Part shown: positions 5,216 to 5,648 of the stretch, piece after piece | Position numbering within the stretch: the first letter of the stretch is position 1 | How the letters are laid out: each line of letters begins with the position of its first letter | Program-made: the position numbers and the translations under genes | Notes under the pieces: model-generated | Told to the model about the DNA's origin: nothing | What the model saw: the letters and a program-made list of their open reading frames with translations, nothing else | Database searches by the model: none | Assembly: GCA_937864935.1 (NCBI GenBank) | Contig: CALMDN010000158.1 | Location: 1-5,648, forward strand | Length of the DNA stretch: 5,648 bases | Direction: 5' to 3' | Source of the DNA: an uncultured Bacteroidales bacterium | GTDB taxonomy: Bacteria > Bacteroidota > Bacteroidia > Bacteroidales > Lentimicrobiaceae

Positions 5216-5306
5216 GATTGTCCGGGATTGGCGAGCTTACCAATGATGTATAGTATGGCCCCGTATTCCGGTTTTCTGTTCAATCTGAATCATTCATCAC
5301 TCCGGA

Positions 5307-5422
5307 TTCCGTTAGGTTGCAGCAATCAACCGTCCTGACATTCCGTTGCACTTTATTCAGCATGCAGGCCTTCCGTTGTCTCTTTTAAGGACTTACTAAA
5401 GTGTTCTGACCGTTGTTCCGTC
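5307..5422 (+). repeat. Iterated TTCCGTT 7-mer
   Basis: Exact TTCCGTT occurs at 5307-5313, 5341-5347 and 5371-5377, spaced 34 and 30 nt apart, and TTCCGTC follows at 5416-5422. Another exact copy is upstream at 5137-5143. All are on the plus strand and intergenic. The roughly three-helical-turn spacing of the first three could reflect a regulator lining one face of the DNA, or the remains of a decayed repeat. No function is known to me. Confidence 0.35.
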
Positions 5423-5469
5423 CGTGAAAAAGCAAATCATCCCCTGGCAGCACACTCCTGAACACAGGA

Positions 5470-5499
5470 TTTTTATTCCGGTGCATTTCACTATCTTTA
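5470..5499 (+). promoter_or_regulatory. Candidate promoter for the glycosyltransferase gene
   Basis: TATCTTTA at 5492-5499 differs from the Bacteroidota -7 consensus TAnnTTTG only in the last base. A TTT at 5470-5472, within a five-T run, sits 19 nt upstream as a weak -33 element. The position would give a leader of about 65 nt to the ATG at 5569. It is the best candidate in this region but imperfect at both elements. Confidence 0.4.
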
Positions 5500-5568
5500 C
5501 CGGCGGAAAACGGAAGCAGCCTCTGCAATTGAAGCACCTTCCTTTCCGTGATTTAAGCCGCACATTTC

Positions 5569-5648
5569 ATGAAACTATCGGTTGTAATTGTTAACTACAA
5601 CCTTAAGTTTTTTCTCGAACAATGCCTTCACTCGGTGAATGAAGCCAT
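5569..5648 (+). CDS. Family 2 glycosyltransferase, N-terminal fragment
   Basis: The first 26 codons of a gene running off the right edge encode MKLSVVIVNYNLKFFLEQCL followed by HSVNEA. This is the start of a GT-A fold family 2 glycosyltransferase: the first beta strand SVVIVNYN with the NYN motif of the nucleotide-sugar pocket, then the helix FLEQCLHSV. Such enzymes move a sugar from a nucleotide donor to a growing polysaccharide or lipid carrier at the inner face of the cytoplasmic membrane. The ATG at 5569 is chosen because the family signature starts right after it; upstream sequence lacks a Shine-Dalgarno, as expected here. The DxD motif and any membrane segments lie outside the window, so acceptor and product cannot be stated. 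Confidence 0.88.
   Translation, partial: MKLSVVIVNYNLKFFLEQCLHSVNEA

Larger units (their letters stand above)
5084..5568. other. Gene-free divergent intergenic region
   Basis: No gene is supported in the space between the divergent rluE-like gene and the glycosyltransferase. The longest small frame on the plus strand (from 5243, 31 codons, ending near 5336) lacks context or conservation I can recognise. Visible structure includes a 10-nt palindrome CAGGGCCCTG (5177-5186), a dyad at 5199-5215, a small hairpin GGTTG/CAACC (about 5315-5331), a TAAAGATTG direct repeat (5152-5160 and 5212-5220), and repeated TTCCGTT words. A candidate promoter for the glycosyltransferase lies near its right end. 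Confidence 0.55.

Noticed and set aside
5243..5338. 31-codon plus-strand frame (MMYSMAPYSG...) in the right intergenic region
   Set aside because: No promoter box nearby, no recognisable domain, and it crosses small repeats.

Overview
The window looks like an ordinary chromosomal stretch from a member of the Bacteroidota. Three things point there. Two sites match the Bacteroidota vegetative -7 promoter box (TAnnTTTG), one upstream of the HAD gene and one upstream of the rluE-like gene. Gene starts are preceded by A-rich sequence rather than a clear Shine-Dalgarno. The intergenic DNA carries small palindromic repeats of the CCTGCCTG and CCCGATAGCTATCGGG types, which I recall from environmental Bacteroidota genomes. 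Assignment below phylum is not possible from this sequence. No mobile element, CRISPR array, RNA gene or defence system is visible.

Layout: (1) The left edge (2-379) is the C-terminal part of an alpha/beta-hydrolase esterase, starting just before its nucleophile serine. (2) A gene-free stretch of almost 590 nt follows. It holds three tandem hairpin repeats (675-753), a degenerate palindrome (651-668) and a 10-nt inverted repeat enclosing both (634-643 / 795-804). (3) A TetR-family regulator (968-1543) and a classical short-chain dehydrogenase/reductase (1635-2450) lie in tandem. Each start codon is immediately preceded by a near-identical 20-nt dyad (946-965 and 1612-1631; 16 of 20 positions identical), which reads as one regulator controlling itself and its neighbour. 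(4) A strong hairpin terminator (from 2471) closes that unit, and the next promoter overlaps it (2493-2525). (5) Three overlapping genes follow: a HAD phosphatase (2655-3356), a chloramphenicol-acetyltransferase-fold protein (3340-3981) and a Nudix hydrolase (3981-4421). They overlap by 17 nt and 1 nt, so they are almost certainly one operon. (6) Convergent to it is an RluE-type 23S rRNA pseudouridine synthase on the minus strand (4495-5064). (7) A gene-free region of almost 500 nt (5084-5568) has short dyads and an iterated TTCCGTT 7-mer. It leads into the first 26 codons of a family 2 glycosyltransferase (5569 to the window end).

How the genes work together: the TetR-SDR pair is a plausible ligand-responsive module, in which a small hydrophobic or carbonyl compound releases the repressor and induces the reductase. 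The HAD-CAT-Nudix operon joins three small-molecule enzymes (phosphate removal, acyl transfer, diphosphate hydrolysis) whose common substrate cannot be deduced here. The most useful observation is the twin operator, which also revises the SDR start. I found no convincing new biological system.
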